DNA of 64,000 nucleotides, from the NCBI GenBank assembly GCA_009731375.1, contig BJOX01000228.1, positions 618,822 through 682,821 on the forward strand, read 5' to 3'. Position numbers and translations under genes: made by a program. The DNA comes from Paulinella micropora (taxonomy: Eukaryota > Cercozoa > Imbricatea > Euglyphida). A model generated the notes under the pieces. That model saw nothing but the letters and a program-made list of their open reading frames with translations. It did not search any database and was not told where the DNA came from. Shown in pieces: positions 1 to 12,060 of this stretch (the stretch's first letter is position 1; the number at the start of each line of letters is the position of its first letter).

Positions 1-231
1 GGGGGTGCAGGAGGACGAATCACAAGCAAATGAAAGTTCGTATCTACTTCTTTCGTTCATCGCAATCTCCTAGTTGTACCCCTTTCATTCATTCCTAACG
101 CCATTTCATTACATGCATAATTATCATCATACTATATAAGCGTCCTTGCAACCTTTTTTCACTCATTCTATGTCGCGGGGAAGGCGTCCTATTGTATGAA
201 TATCGTTTTTGCATTCTGGAATATCATTCTC

Positions 232-277
<46 letters not shown>

Positions 278-439
278 CTCTGACTGTGCGTGTCTCTGTC
301 TGTCTGTCTGTCTGTCTGTCTGTTTTATAGTAAGCCAACCGAAGTCATTTCTGTTTGCTCTGCAAATACCCCTGTGAAAAGAGATAATCTCTCTCTGCAT
401 CGTGTGTTGGTTCTATCTATCTATCTACCTATCTATCTA

Positions 440-470
<31 letters not shown>

Positions 471-510
471 ACCTACCTACCTACCTACCTACCTACCTAC
501 CTGGTTTGAA
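1..510. repeat. Host non-coding DNA with GA, TGTC, TATC and ACCT microsatellites
   Basis: No gene is recognisable. The stretch holds a (GA)n array at about 236-273, a (TGTC)n array at about 298-321 and a compound TATC/TGTC/ACCT array at about 412-501. The translations are pure repeat artefacts. The ACCT array runs directly into TGGTTTGAACAG, a possible 3' splice site for the coiled-coil segment that follows. Confidence 0.85.
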
Positions 511-771
511 CAGGAGCTCACCTCCCTGCAGCAGAAGGAAGAGAAGGAAAACAAGCTGAAAGAAGCGAAGACAGACTCTTCAGAACTGCCTAGGCAACCT
601 TCGGACAAGGCTGAAGAAGTTGGTCAAGGCTTTGGACATGCAAGCCAAGGGGCTGCTGAGGGATCCTTGTATTCTTCTTCTTCTTCTTCTTCTTCTTCTT
701 CTTCTTCTTCTTCTTCTTCTTCTTCTTTCTCAGACAGCCAGTCTTTCAAGGCTGAAATCAGCGCATCATAG
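511..771 (+). CDS. Possible 3' end of a coiled-coil gene (one or two exons)
   Basis: An open stretch starts right after a possible acceptor (TTTGAACAG) and encodes a charged, Glu/Lys/Gln-rich, coiled-coil-like segment (starts ELTSLQQKEEKENKLKEAK). It is followed by GTATTC, a (TTC)n array and TTTCTCAG at 669-733, which together look like a 65-base intron made almost entirely of microsatellite. Read through, the frame gives poly-Ser and a stop at 769-771; spliced, it stops a few codons after the acceptor. The family is not recognised and no other exons can be placed. It could equally be chance coding potential. Confidence 0.3.
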   Translation, partial: QELTSLQQKEEKENKLKEAKTDSSELPRQPSDKAEEVGQGFGHASQGAAEGSLYSSSSSSSSSSSSSSSSSSFSDSQSFKAEISAS

Positions 772-1214
772 GTAGATAGATAGAAATCGATAGATAGATG
801 AGATATCGACTAATGTCAGAAAAAAGGAGCTTCTGATTTCGTCAACCAAGGAAGTCTGTGAAAAGTATTGACCCGATGCCCAGCTAAGCCGTGATGTTTG
901 CACGGAAGGGACTGATACAGGCGATACCAAAGCTCCCTAGTACCAGGCGGGGCCAGGGCTCGTTCCATAAGCGCCCCTTGCAGAACGAGCTCCCACCTCC
1001 ATTACAGAGGGCCCAGTAAGCAGATGGAGTTTCGAGACTGTTCGACAGTCTAGTATAAACCGACAGAGCACTGTGGGTTTTATTCCGGGCTCAACAAGCG
1101 AGAAAGGGCACCCTGAGGGAACAGGATTGTGCTTCCCGTCGCTATTTCGGCATGTGACTCATAGGCGTATGGCTAGGCACACATAAGGCACCCCACCACG
1201 GGCCCATCACACCC

Positions 1215-1293
<79 letters not shown>

Positions 1294-1319
1294 CTGAGGT
1301 AGGTAGGTAGATAGGTAGG

Positions 1320-1382
<63 letters not shown>

Positions 1383-3183
1383 TCATTTTCCTTTCCTTTT
1401 TCTGTTCCCTTCTCCTTTTCTTTTTTCCCTATTGCCTTCATTGTTATCTTTTTTTCCTCTATTCGCCTTCAAGTTGCCTTCTCTTTCGTTCTCTTCTTTC
1501 TTCCACTATTTTTCTTTTTCTTCCTTCCTTTTCATTTCTCTCCTTTTCCCCCTTTTCTTCTCGTATTTACACTGTTCTAACTTCTGCTTTTCATTTTTCC
1601 TTTTTTGCATTCCCATTTCTCCCTGTAGTGTGCCTTTTTCTCTCTTTTTGCCCCATAGTTTTTTACCGATGTTCGCCTACTTACATGCTTCCTTTTCGTC
1701 AAACTGCTAGCATGGGACTCAGGCTCGGATGCGCGAGCTACGCGTATCTATGCTATGAGGCGGGGCATAGCTTCGGATGGGACAGCCCTGTTTGCGGAGC
1801 CGATGTATCAGAATCTACTTCCGAGTAGTACGAGAGCGTGAGTGAGATTGTCGATAGGTGTAATAATAATTTACATTTTCCGTGGCATCATTTTATCTAA
1901 TATGGATTGCTACTATGATTAATTGTTCTGATACGGGATCTAAGCGCATAACCCGGTTAAATACATGGAGATATTAGTTACTATCTCTCAGTGGTACCAA
2001 CCTATTACCGGCTAACACTCACCCTGATTACTTTAGATCAAGTTAGGTCACTACAAGTTGAACTGTGACATAATTAAAGATAAGTGGAAATTATGTCCTA
2101 GGCTTTGTGGAGCGAGCGGGTATATCTGTCCCCACAAAGTGGGTCCAGTTATTGTTCCGTAGATATGTGTATGCGAAAAGTAAAGGGTCACGGATTTTAA
2201 TAAAAATAGCATGATCAGTAACCTTTTGGTACCACATGACAATTTACAAAATTTGAGGATCAGATGTGAAGCATGTGGTGAACACGGTGCATTTGAAAAA
2301 AGCGAAAAACTGGTAAAAATTAAGTAAAAAAAAGAGGGTGATGAGTTTGAACAAGACTGGAGAAGAGAAATTGCATGCCCTCGTAAGGGGATGAACGGAA
2401 TCAGTTAGCTCAGTAGTAAGACCAATGTGTCCAACCAGTGGAGCGGATATGTAACTCTGTTCCGAGACGCATGGGGCAGCTGGGTCCAAGTAAGAGGAAA
2501 AATACATTCAGAGTTGGTCGGAGGAAGCTGGCAAACGCGATGGAAACAGAGAGCTGCTGGCGGATGAACTGATTCTGCACATTCTCATGATATGCGTGTA
2601 CATGAATACGTGAATGGTTGCACAAAGGAAGCCAGGCTTGGGGTGAAAGCAGTCGTGAAGCAAATGGCAGTCCTGTTTTCGATAGAGCAAACTTAGAGTG
2701 GCTCAGGAGCTTGGAAAAGCTGTGCAGGGACGAAACCAACAAGAAGGAAAAGGTCACAGGATATGTGCATCACGCGGTTGCTACTGGCTGCTCAACCAGC
2801 AGGTTTTCTGGTGATTGGGAACCAAGTTGATGGGAAGGTGGAAAAAGCTGTGGCGAGTTAAGCGTGAGCGCCTCGCCCGACAATGCGAAACGATACCGCA
2901 GTTTCGTCCTGGGAAATCTAATACGGTCCTGGTTAGGGCACAAGTCGGGAAAAATTAGCCCGACTTCAGACCAGTGTACTATAACAAAACAAACATACAA
3001 GATTAGAGCCAGCCCTGGGAGCTTCTGAGAACAGCATTCGACTTTCCAGGTAGTCAGCTGCTATTTCTATCTTGACCCGAATAGTTCGACTTGTTTTGGC
3101 AGTGTAGTTGCTTTCTCTGCATGACAATATCGGATAGTGTTGATAGGGGGATCTCTGCTCAGCCTATGTTGCTTTTGTAACAG

Positions 3184-3252
<69 letters not shown>

Positions 3253-3277
3253 ATGTATGTATGTATGTATGTGTGTG

Positions 3278-3313
<36 letters not shown>

Positions 3314-3375
3314 ATGTGTGTTTGTGTGTGTGTGTGTATGTGAGCTTATGTGTGTGTGTGTGTGTGTGTGGTGTG

Positions 3376-3406
<31 letters not shown>

Positions 3407-3597
3407 TGTTTGTGTTTGTGTGTGTGTGTGTGTGTGTACATACATACATACATACATACATACATACATAGATATATTCACGCGAATAATAGAAATAACG
3501 TACATGCATAGCCTATAACATATGCATAACATAATATATAAATATATAACACGCGTGCATAACGTGTACACGTATATATTACAAACACACACACAAA

Positions 3598-3642
<45 letters not shown>

Positions 3643-3732
3643 CTCTCTCTCTTCTCTCTCTCTCTCCCTCTCTCTCTCTCCCTTTTCGGTGAACCGTGTC
3701 TGTTTCTCTTCCTAATTTTTAATCTATTAGGA
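772..3732. repeat. Host intergenic DNA with GATA, GT/TATG and CT arrays
   Basis: The (GATA)n/(GTAG)n block lies at about 1214-1382, a CT/TTC-rich tract at 1385-1700, the (GT)n then (TATG)n then (GT)n block at about 3186-3468, and a (CT)n block at 3597-3690 just upstream of the next gene. Long open frames here are periodic translations of repeats. About 840-1150 and 1830-3060 are unique sequence in which I see no convincing gene. 2400-2475 has a weak tRNA-like box A match but no good box B. Confidence 0.8.
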
Positions 3733-6700
3733 ATGCCACCCAAACAGACGGCTTGTCTAGGACTCTGTGCCGCTTGCGGAGTAGGATGGAGAGCTATAAA
3801 ATCGTCCTCGGGTCATGTTTCTGGCTGCGCGATTCGTGAGCAGAGCATAACAGAGTGGCAGAGTTTGGGTCTGCTGCCTTATAGATCTCAGAACCTTGCA
3901 AATTCAAAACTATGCAAAGGCTGCTTGCTTGCGTTACCCAAAATAGCTGCACATGCTCAAAAAGCTCGGATGTTTCGCGATTCTCTGGCTACTGTTCTGA
4001 CAAGCGCTGTGCGTGAAAAGCGTTTGTTAGAACAGAAGGCAGCTGAAGCGTCAATGTGGAAGGCCAGCGCGGAAGAAGCAACTTCTTCGTACCACTACCT
4101 TCAGGAGGCATATCTATCCCTGCGAGAAGAATGCAAGCAACTTCAAAAAAAAAATACGAAGAGCTTGAAAATGAATTAAAAAGGCTTGACAAAAATAGCA
4201 AGCAGACCATAGTTAGACGCACCCAAAAGATCCAGTCTCTAAATCAAGAAGCTGAGCAAGCACAAAGAGATCATGCTGCAGAATTAACTGCGCTCCAAGA
4301 CCAGAACACACAGCTGGTTGAAGAAAAGACACAGCTGCTTGAAGAAAACACAAAGCTGCAACAACAAACAGAAGACGGGGACAAATTATACTCTCCAACC
4401 CAATCTCAAGATCTTTCATGCAGCCAGGGTTCTGATTACATTCCGACGCCGTTACGAGCGACGGCTGGAAAAAAAGTGTCTACTTCTGGCAAAACCACTG
4501 CTTACACTTATTCGCCTACCGTGATTCGTGCAGCATGGGGCTTGCTTACGGCAGACATGCCGACATCACGTGTTCCAGAGGTGTTGCAGCTTTTGTTGCA
4601 ATGCAGCCCGGCTATCGCGGGCGCAGACGGCTTGACCGTCCCCGCCATACCTACAATCATCCGTTGGTTGCACGCATTGGGTCTGTGTGTTACACAGCTC
4701 CAGACAGCTTACGAGATAGCACAAAGTGAGTCTTGTACGCTGCATAGTGACGGTACGTCCAAGAATCTCGTCAAGTACTATGCATGTCCAATTTCTTGCA
4801 ATCGTGCTGACGGATCCGTAGCCCGCGTCCTTCCGGGGGGTTGTTACACACAGCCGTCAGGGACAGCTGAAGATAGTGCCAAGGGTATCAAGTCAGCGCT
4901 GGAGGCCGCAGCTGAAGAGTGTCGGCTGGCTGGTGAGTATGACGAATCACTTTTCAATCTGTTTGGCGACATCAAAGCATGTCAATTACTGGCTGCGCCA
5001 GCTTGCTACATGTCGGACAATGAGGCTGCTGCGCAGGCCACAGGAAAGGAATGGTTGGATGTGCAGCGTGCTGCATCCAGCGAGAACGAGTTGCCAGACA
5101 TTGAAAGACTTCGTGCGACATGCAGCATTCATTCAATGTGTCTCTGCGAGGATGATTTTGCTTCTTCAGTCAGCGATTGGATCAAGCAGCAGATAGGTGA
5201 AGCAGCGGACTTGAACGAAATCATAGGCAAGAAGGACAACATACAATGTGTCGCTCTGCGTGAGTTGGCTAAGTTTTTTTCCACGACGGACAAGCTTTGG
5301 CCATTTTCACACCTGAGGCGTTTCGCTGTTTGGTTTAAAGACCAGTATCCGGAAAAGAAAATGCCACAGATACCGCGATGCGTAGGTCAGAAGATAAGTC
5401 TGCTAAACACACAATACTAATGAGAATTGATTGTGTTTGTAGGAAACCGCTACCATGTTTATTTCGAGCTTGCGCTGCCCTTTTTTGCACTGCATAAACC
5501 CTGGCTCAAATACCTCGAGTAAGTACTGACTGTGCCCGCATGTCGGCATCTACGCATGAATATTTAATTTTATTGTTGCTTAGCGAGGAGTGCAAGGTGG
5601 CTGACGACCAAGCAGGGCAGCTGGCCACGAAGCTGACAGGGTATCTTAATAGCGCAGCTCTCATAGCGGGACTTCAGCTTCACGTCCGTTTGTTTGTCAC
5701 CATTCTGCAACCTCACCGTGTGGCTGTTAAGTCCGCTGTTGTTGGTTGGCACATCTGGGACGCCATTCCGTTCTTGAAGAAGATTCGCTCGCTGCTACTT
5801 GATTGGAAGGACGACGGCTTCCCTGACAAAAAATTCAGGTTCTGATTGTCTTCATTACTTCACTGAACGTGATTTACTGACGTGCTGTGATGATTTTTTT
5901 GTACTGCTAGGTACGACGTTTTCAACGAGTTTCCTGCAATCCTGCCTGAGGTGAAGAGCTATAGGGAAGCTCATAAAGTGGAAATCGACCTGCTGGAAAA
6001 ACATTCCTTCAATATCGATCTTAAAGAAATCGAGCGGGAGGCATGTGCGAGTTTTCTTGCTAAGTTTGAGAAGCACTTCGGAATTTTCTTTGAAGGGGGC
6101 TCTCCTGAAGAAAATAAGATTACACCCGCAATCGCAGCCATTTTGAAAACAACAAAGTTTGACAATGACATCGCAGAGGTGAGCTTTGGAATCCTGGACA
6201 GGCAGCTGAAACTTCGAAGCACACGGGTGACATTGCCTACCCTTTCGGCCGCAACAGCCATTTCATTCAGCAAGCCGCTGACATGGCTAGTGAAACTAGA
6301 TGATGAGCTTCAAAACGACCACCGAACCACAAATGCAATCATACGCTTTGGTGTGAGCCGGTCGCAAGCTCTGGCACGAGCACTTAGAAATAAGTTCTAC
6401 AAAGATCAAGCTGCAGTATTAGAGCGATCTCGAGCAGAGAGAGAGAAAAGGAGAGCAGCACAGGACGAGAGAAGCATCATAACGTATCTGCTTCAAGAAG
6501 CTGCACTGAAAGGTGAGTTGTGCAAAGATAGTAAGGATTTGACGGAACAGATGGAGGCGAAAGCTTCCAAGACTGCCAAACACACATTTCTTATGCGACC
6601 AAAAAAAGCTCGCGCAAGCTTTGGGTATCAAAGATCTTCCAAAAGATCAGGAAGACGGCAAAGCTCGCCCTTTCGAGGAGCTTTGCCAAAAACTGGGGCA

Positions 6701-7076
6701 AGCCCTGGATGCCACTGACTTCGACGCGTTGAAACGAGCGGATCCCTTCGAACGCAAGACTGCAGACCAGATCACGTTGCGAAATAGCACTCTAGATGTT
6801 GAAGCGCAAAAAGTGCATTTGCAAGCTACACAAGCTTGGCAAGCAAGGAAGGAGCTACTCTTTGCACGGGCTGAGGAACGAAACAAGCAGGAGAGTCAGA
6901 ATGCAGCGCCTGCAAAGTCTGGCAAGCGCAAACGTGACAAACGTAGTCGGCGCACCGCGCGAAATCGCCGGCGCCGCAATAGCGCACACGTCGACTCAGG
7001 TAGCGATGGAGATGTTACAGAAGCACCATTGGCTGACAACGAATGCTTGCGGCAGTGGAGATTGGTGAAGTCGTAG
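3733..7076 (+). CDS. Multi-exon coiled-coil protein, probably transposon-derived
   Basis: The first ATG is at 3733. The N-terminus has paired cysteines (LCAACG, LCKGC) that could bind zinc, then a long coiled coil (about residues 95-220), then a globular region with DGTSK, MSDNEAA and CSIHSMCLC, spaced like the catalytic core of cryptic RNase-H-fold transposases. Three introns have GT-AG ends and keep phase: 5387-5442, 5519-5583 and 5839-5910. The last exon has a basic tail rich in KR (about 6910-6980). The frame breaks twice, at an A10 run (4145-4154) and an A7 run (6601-6607); either one-base homopolymer miscalls or real decay would explain this. The exact family is unknown to me; the transposase link is inference from motif spacing only. 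Confidence 0.6.
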
Positions 7077-7546
7077 CGATGCTGAATATCGATCCGCGAG
7101 AGCCGAAGGAAACTGCTGAAGCCTTTCAGAAACGCGCGGACGATTACCCCACCTCGGCGTGGACCTTGGGAGTTGTGGTGGCTAAAGATCCTAAGGGACA
7201 AGCCGAGCCCCAGCTGAAGTTGCAAGTGCTTGGAACATCAGACAACGATCTCATCAAAGGGCAATACGGTTTTGCAGAGGAAGAAGAGCAGGGTGTTTGG
7301 GTTTATCATGCCGGCATGGCTCTGGAGGACGCTCAGGAGAAGCTCACAGCTGAGGCTGGTTGGTATGACTATGAATGGGAAGTCATCGCGCTTCAGGTAG
7401 AACTTTCCGAGGGACACACTGGGAGCATGCTGTACAGCGATCAGCAAGTAATGAAGCGAATCCGCCTCAAGAACGGTTTCAAGCAACGATTTACTTGGGC
7501 CAAAGCATCAGCAAAGTCGCGGAGCAAGAAACGTAAGAGTAACTAG
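7043..7546 (+). CDS. Unknown acidic protein, or last part of the preceding gene
   Basis: A 167-residue frame begins with ATG at 7043 and overlaps the end of the previous frame by 34 bases. It has an amphipathic, mixed alpha/beta composition with an acidic segment (FAEEEEQGVW) and a basic C-terminus ending SKSRSKKRKSN, which resembles a nuclear localisation signal. The codon use and the lack of a gap suggest that it continues the upstream gene through a third frame break; a separate small gene is possible. I do not recognise the family. Confidence 0.5.
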   Translation: MLAAVEIGEVVAMLNIDPREPKETAEAFQKRADDYPTSAWTLGVVVAKDPKGQAEPQLKLQVLGTSDNDLIKGQYGFAEEEEQGVWVYHAGMALEDAQEKLTAEAGWYDYEWEVIALQVELSEGHTGSMLYSDQQVMKRIRLKNGFKQRFTWAKASAKSRSKKRKSN

Positions 7547-9228
7547 GTAGTAATTTTCGTAATGCTCAATGTACTTGAAAAATACATCGCATAACCACCT
7601 CATGGCGGCCCCAGTCTTGATGTATCACATGGAAACACGTTTTTCTTGTTGGTCTCATGACGCTTGTGGTTCGGTCTTGCTGTAATAGGTCAGTTACCGT
7701 CAGATCAGTTACGTCCGGGCCTTGTCTTTTAAACAGGAAATTCACTATTTTTGCTAGGCTGAGCCACCTCAAGTCAAGTGTCACAGGACAGCCTTGCTGA
7801 CTTTTTATATAGCTGCGCTTGTTTTCCCAGCTTTATCCATTGCCCTAGTATGTGTTTTTAGCAGCAATTCACTCATGAGGCGTCATGAGACAGCAGAGCG
7901 TTGATCAACAGGGCCGTTGCTTGAAGCATGATTTTGAAATATGACAGTTACATTTTCAATCAGCCAGAAAAAGTAGTAAGTGGCCGCTCAGCTATCTGTA
8001 TTTAGTAAGATATTAAAGCCTTGATACTTGCGCTTCGATAAATACTTTCAACATCCTCATCCCAACTCGTCAACAGCTTCATCTCACGATCTAAAAATTG
8101 AAAAATCGATTTTTCAGACCCTAAACTTGCCCAAAACAAGGCCCGCTCACCACACAGAAATGCTGCATTGACTTGAAATTAGTGTTTCACTCTTCTCCAG
8201 ATCCCAACCGATCTGGCTAGCCCACCGCCGCTGCCGGCCGCTTCCGACCGGCTACATACCGATCGTGTTTCTGCCATCCTCACAGGCCAAAAAAGCCAAA
8301 ATTCAAGAAATGACTGTTTTTTTGACCTACCGACCGGAGTTTTCACTCTCTGAAGCTCTTCAATAGCTATTTCTCTTAGTTTAGCACCGCACCGCGGCAA
8401 GGCCTAAATACTTTTATGTAATTTCCAGGGGGTCGATTTTGGTCATGTACATCCCTATGTTTCGTTCATCACCGAATACCTATTAATACCATTCGTTTTC
8501 GTCGTCAGTTTCCGTTGGACGGGGTATATATAAGTTTCAATCATTAAAGTCGTTCTTCGGTACTTCCGAGTCGTACGTGGTCACGTATGCTACAATATGA
8601 ACTACTGTGACTAGTTACATCTGAATTTTATTAATAATATAATATACAATAATTTTCGTATTAATAAAAAGTCGATATTATCACGCACTTAACTGTGTGT
8701 TGTGAGGAACAAATTTACATATGTAGTCGGGATTACGACACTGAAACCGTTAGAAACGTCAAAAGCTTTAAGTCTACGTTCATATTTTTCAGATTTTGAA
8801 CAAGTTTGGCAGGCTTCAAATGTCAATTAGAAGTAACATCAAGTTGATTGCCGATTTTGGTTGGCCAACTTCAACTTAGAAATTTTGCGTTGAACTTTTT
8901 TGAGTATCAACTGCTATAATTATTATGCTGTTATATGCGTCCGCAAACTAACAAGTAGAAATTTGCGAAATGTCAAAGTAAATTGAGTTCAGATTATTTT
9001 CCACAAAATCAGAATTCCGACTCAAAATCTAGATTCTAATCAATTTGAAGTCTGAATGACAAGTACTAGTAACTTTGCAACTCGTACTACTACTAGTCTA
9101 GTGACTGATGAGTCGCCACTGGGAAGTACCGGTCGGAAGCCAAATCATTGTGTCAGTCTGAGCTTCAGGCATCACCTGGCAGCGGAGTGAAGTCCACTGG
9201 CACGGTGAAAATAGTCCAGAACCCTTCC
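7547..9228. other. Gene-poor AT-rich host DNA
   Basis: I see no convincing coding exon. There is a TATA-like GGGGTATATATAAG at about 8520-8535 with no gene placed downstream of it. 8920-9050 contains a sequence (ATGCGTCCGCAAAC ... TTTGCGAAATGT) that resembles the loop of the foldback element at 50.66-50.71 kb. Confidence 0.6.
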
Positions 9229-9390
9229 CACACCCACACCCACACCCACACCCGGGCCCTTGCCCTCCTCTTTACTACTCTTGCCTTAAATAATCTCTAT
9301 CTTGGCGTCACACACCCACACCCACACCCAGGCCCTTGCCCTCCCCTTTACTACTCTTGCCTTAAATAATCTCTATCTTGGCGTCACACT
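9229..9390. repeat. Two-copy direct tandem repeat, about 78 bp
   Basis: Two adjacent, nearly identical units each run from a CACACCC array through GGCCCTTGCCCTCC and TTAAATAATCTCTATCTTGG to GGCGTCACAC. This is a simple tandem duplication without coding content. Confidence 0.85.
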
Positions 9391-9771
9391 TTCTTTGATC
9401 ACAATTTGCTTCTTTGCCTTCTCCAGTCGCTTGCGCAGAAGGTTTAGTGCGTTTGAAAGCGTCTGCCTCCTCTTCTGATTGTCTTTTCCTTGGGGATCTA
9501 GCAACAATCCCAAACGTTAAATGCCAGACAGTCAGATATTAGTATGGAAACATAAACGAAGGTTTTGAACAAGCAAACTGTGGCAAGAAATAAAAGACCA
9601 AAGAAATCAAAAAAGAAAGAAAGAAAGAAAGAAAGAAACGGAAGGAGGGAATGGAAGGAGGATGGCAGAGAAGGAGGAAGGCGGCAGGGCATAAAGGCAG
9701 GATCAATTGCTCGAACCTTGAAATTCGAACTGGAAGTAGTTTTCTCCATTTCTGATGAGCTCGAAAAATAT

Positions 9772-10023
9772 CTAAGGGTCAGACATCATTTGGACACATG
9801 TGAGGCGGCGGCTGCAGTCGGCAGGTACTAAAAGGACCTCTTGGCCTTGCAGGATCTTTGCATCTCCACCCAGCTTCTCGGCAGCCTTGAGCACGGCGTT
9901 TCGAATTTCGTAGCACTTCAGACCCTCGTCTACGAGGTAAGTGTGAATAATTATGGCGAGCCTGTTTGTGAGCTTCAGGTAAGAAAAACCTTTGAGCACG
10001 TCCTGTGCAACAACTGCTGCCAG
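9772..10023 (-). CDS. Terminal exon of an unknown protein
   Basis: Read on the minus strand, a good polypyrimidine tract and acceptor (CTGTTTTTCTGCAG) opens an 83-codon frame that ends with TAG at 9772-9774. The protein is alpha-helical in character, with LVDEGLKCYEIRNAVLKAA and a hydrophobic ILQGQEVLLVP strand. A likely upstream exon lies near 10,093-10,160 (KVKVMPPTSQMSQAQQ), but its donor is weak. No known domain is recognised. Confidence 0.45.
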   Translation of the reverse strand: MAAVVAQDVLKGFSYLKLTNRLAIIIHTYLVDEGLKCYEIRNAVLKAAEKLGGDAKILQGQEVLLVPADCSRRLTCVQMMSDP

Positions 10024-11078
10024 CTGCAGAAAAACAGAAAGAATGAGCAACGTAACAAAGAAGTAAGGGAAGTTCCAACAAGCAACCAGCCCGCTGCAAT
10101 GAGAACCTGCTGTGCTTGACTCATCTGCGACGTTGGCGGCATCACTTTCACCTTTGCCAAAGCAACGTACGCTCAGAAGATATTGAGTGTGGAAATATTA
10201 ATAATGTGTGTGGGTGTATTTGTGCCAAGATATTATTGTGTGTGTAAGGCTCAAGGCAATCAAATATGAACTGCTCACCTGTTGATAATCTGGTCGCTTT
10301 GATTTATACTCTGTGGCTTGCGGCACGATGTCGATATCAGGATTGCCCTTGGTCCCCTGCCAAATCGAATGTGCACACCACTAGATGTACGACAGGGCGT
10401 GACGCAGAGCAAGTCAGCAAAACAAAAAGAGATATTCAAAGAATAATATGGATTTAGAGAACGAAGACTTAGCAGAAAGAGTACAGTGGAGACCTCAAAA
10501 GAGATGGAGTTGGTTTTCGCTCTGACTGACACGTATCTGAAACATCACCAATGCAAACTAACTTTTCAAGCAAGAAGAGGACTTTTATCCCAAACTCAAC
10601 ACGTCGAGCATGTACATGGGCAGACACGCATGCGCAACCTCTCCTTCATGGAGGGGTCTGCACTCGCCCAGTTTACAAAGTCGGCCCTTTGCTGTCTCGT
10701 CAAGGGCTCCTTTGTGACGAGCAGATAATCTCGGTCGCTATAACTATATAAACGGCCAGTAATCATTCCTCTTGCACAAAGAGGGTTATCGTGCCAACCT
10801 TCTGACTGTCTTGGTCTTGGCGGATCCTCGAAGCTCTAACTGCATGTCGGAGAAGTGATAAGAGGAAAAGTGATAGCAGATACAGGCAGCTCTGTCATAC
10901 CTGCACTGGACCTCCCGTGATTTCAATCAATTTCTTTCTTATCCTGCTCAGTCATGGCAACTGTTTGTCAGAAGAGGATCTTTATGAAGTACATTTCTAT
11001 AACAAATCCGAGTGAGTCTTTGCCCTATTTGACAGGGATCTTTTGTCAATCAGCATCGATAAAAGCAAACATATGTAC
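10024..11078. other. Host intron/intergenic stretch
   Basis: No recognisable domain. Small exons of the flanking minus-strand genes may lie here, for example a short frame ending at 10,923-10,925 just after a possible acceptor GAGCAG, which would terminate the zinc-finger gene. A TATA-like ACTATATAAACGG occurs at about 10,741. Confidence 0.4.
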
Positions 11079-11756
11079 CTTGGGTTTTTCTTTGAGCTTC
11101 TGCGCAAGCAGCTGAAAATCTCCTGCATAACAAGAAATTAAAAGCAGAAGAGACTAGCTCATTTGCTTGAATGACTTACCAGGTGTACAAAACAAGGGAT
11201 CTGACTTTATCTTCCGTTTGTGCTTGTCAGAGTTGAAGTGGGCTTTGTACGGAACAGTCCCACACATTGTCACCTCGCAGCACTCGCAACGCATCTCACC
11301 CACTGCTACTAGCGGCTTTTTCTCCTCTGATTTAGTGTCTGTAGCTTTCGCGTGCTTGTCTTGGTGCTTTTTCGAATTGACGTGCTGTTGCCCTTGCATG
11401 TCACTGTTGGTTGAGATTCCACACAGTTTGCAGTGTCTTTCTACAGTTGGTGTTGAAAGGGGGTTTGGGTCAGCTTTCTGTTCTTGGGCAAGGGATCGTG
11501 ATTTCACCTTATTTTGATGTTTTTGGGAGGTGACATGCTGTTCCCATGGTTTCGTCCCGTTGACTGTGATTTCGCAGACATCGCAAGTCATCTCAATGGA
11601 CAGAGGAGGAGTACTAGGGGAGTAGGTAGCTGGGCACCCTTTCTGTTCTTTGGAAATAGATACTAATTTCACCTTCTCTTCATGCTTTTTTGAGAGTACA
11701 TGCTGTTTCCATGGTTTTTCACCGTTGACTGTGATTCTGCAAATTTCGCAATTCAT
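11079..11756 (-). CDS. Protein with four U1/matrin-type C2H2 zinc fingers
   Basis: The main exon (11,180-11,756) starts right after CTCTCTTCAG with an ATG. It encodes four fingers of the form C-x2-C-x12-H-x5-H (NCEICRITVNGEKPWKQH; TCDVCEITVNGTKPWEQH; HCKLCGISTNSDMQGQQH; RCECCEVTMCGTVPYKAH), each followed by a short basic linker. This spacing is typical of zinc fingers of double-stranded-RNA-binding and U1-C/matrin-like proteins. The donor CTG/GTAAGT (11,178-11,179) joins in phase to a 44-base exon (11,079-11,122), giving DFQLLAQKLKEKPK. Any exon beyond that is uncertain. Upstream the transcript would cross a 300-base (TTC)n tract, so the first exon may be elsewhere. Likely nuclear RNA-binding, by family analogy only. 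Confidence 0.7.
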
Positions 11757-12060
11757 CTGAAGAGAGAAAAGAGGAGGAGGAGGAGGAGAAGAAGAAGAAG
11801 AAGAAGAAGAAGAAGAAGAAGAAGAAGAAGAAGAAGAAGAAGAAGAAGAAAGAAGAAGAAGAAGAACAAGAAGAAGAACAAGAAGAAGAACAAGAAGAAG
11901 AACAAGAAGAAGAAGAAGAAGAAGAAGAAGAAGAAGAAGAAGAAGAAGAAGAAGAAGAAGAAGAAGAAGATATTGAAGAAGAAGAAGAAGACATTGAAGA
12001 AGAGAAGAAGAAGGAGGAGGAGTGGGAGGAGGTGAGGAGGAGGAGGAGGAGGAGGAGGAA
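11757..12060. repeat. (GAA/GAG)n array next to a splice acceptor
   Basis: A nearly pure GAA/GAG trinucleotide array (CTT/CTC on the minus strand). On the minus strand it serves as the polypyrimidine tract of the acceptor CTCTCTTCAG that opens the zinc-finger exon. Confidence 0.9.

Noticed and set aside
2395-2475. tRNA or SINE relic (TTAGCTCAGTAGTAAGACC)
   Set aside because: It matches a box A, but the candidate box B (GTTCCGAGAC) is poor and no cloverleaf forms; not comparable to the 58,262 SINE.
3137-3592. Cys/Val and Thr/His repeat proteins
   Set aside because: Translations of the GT and TATG microsatellites.
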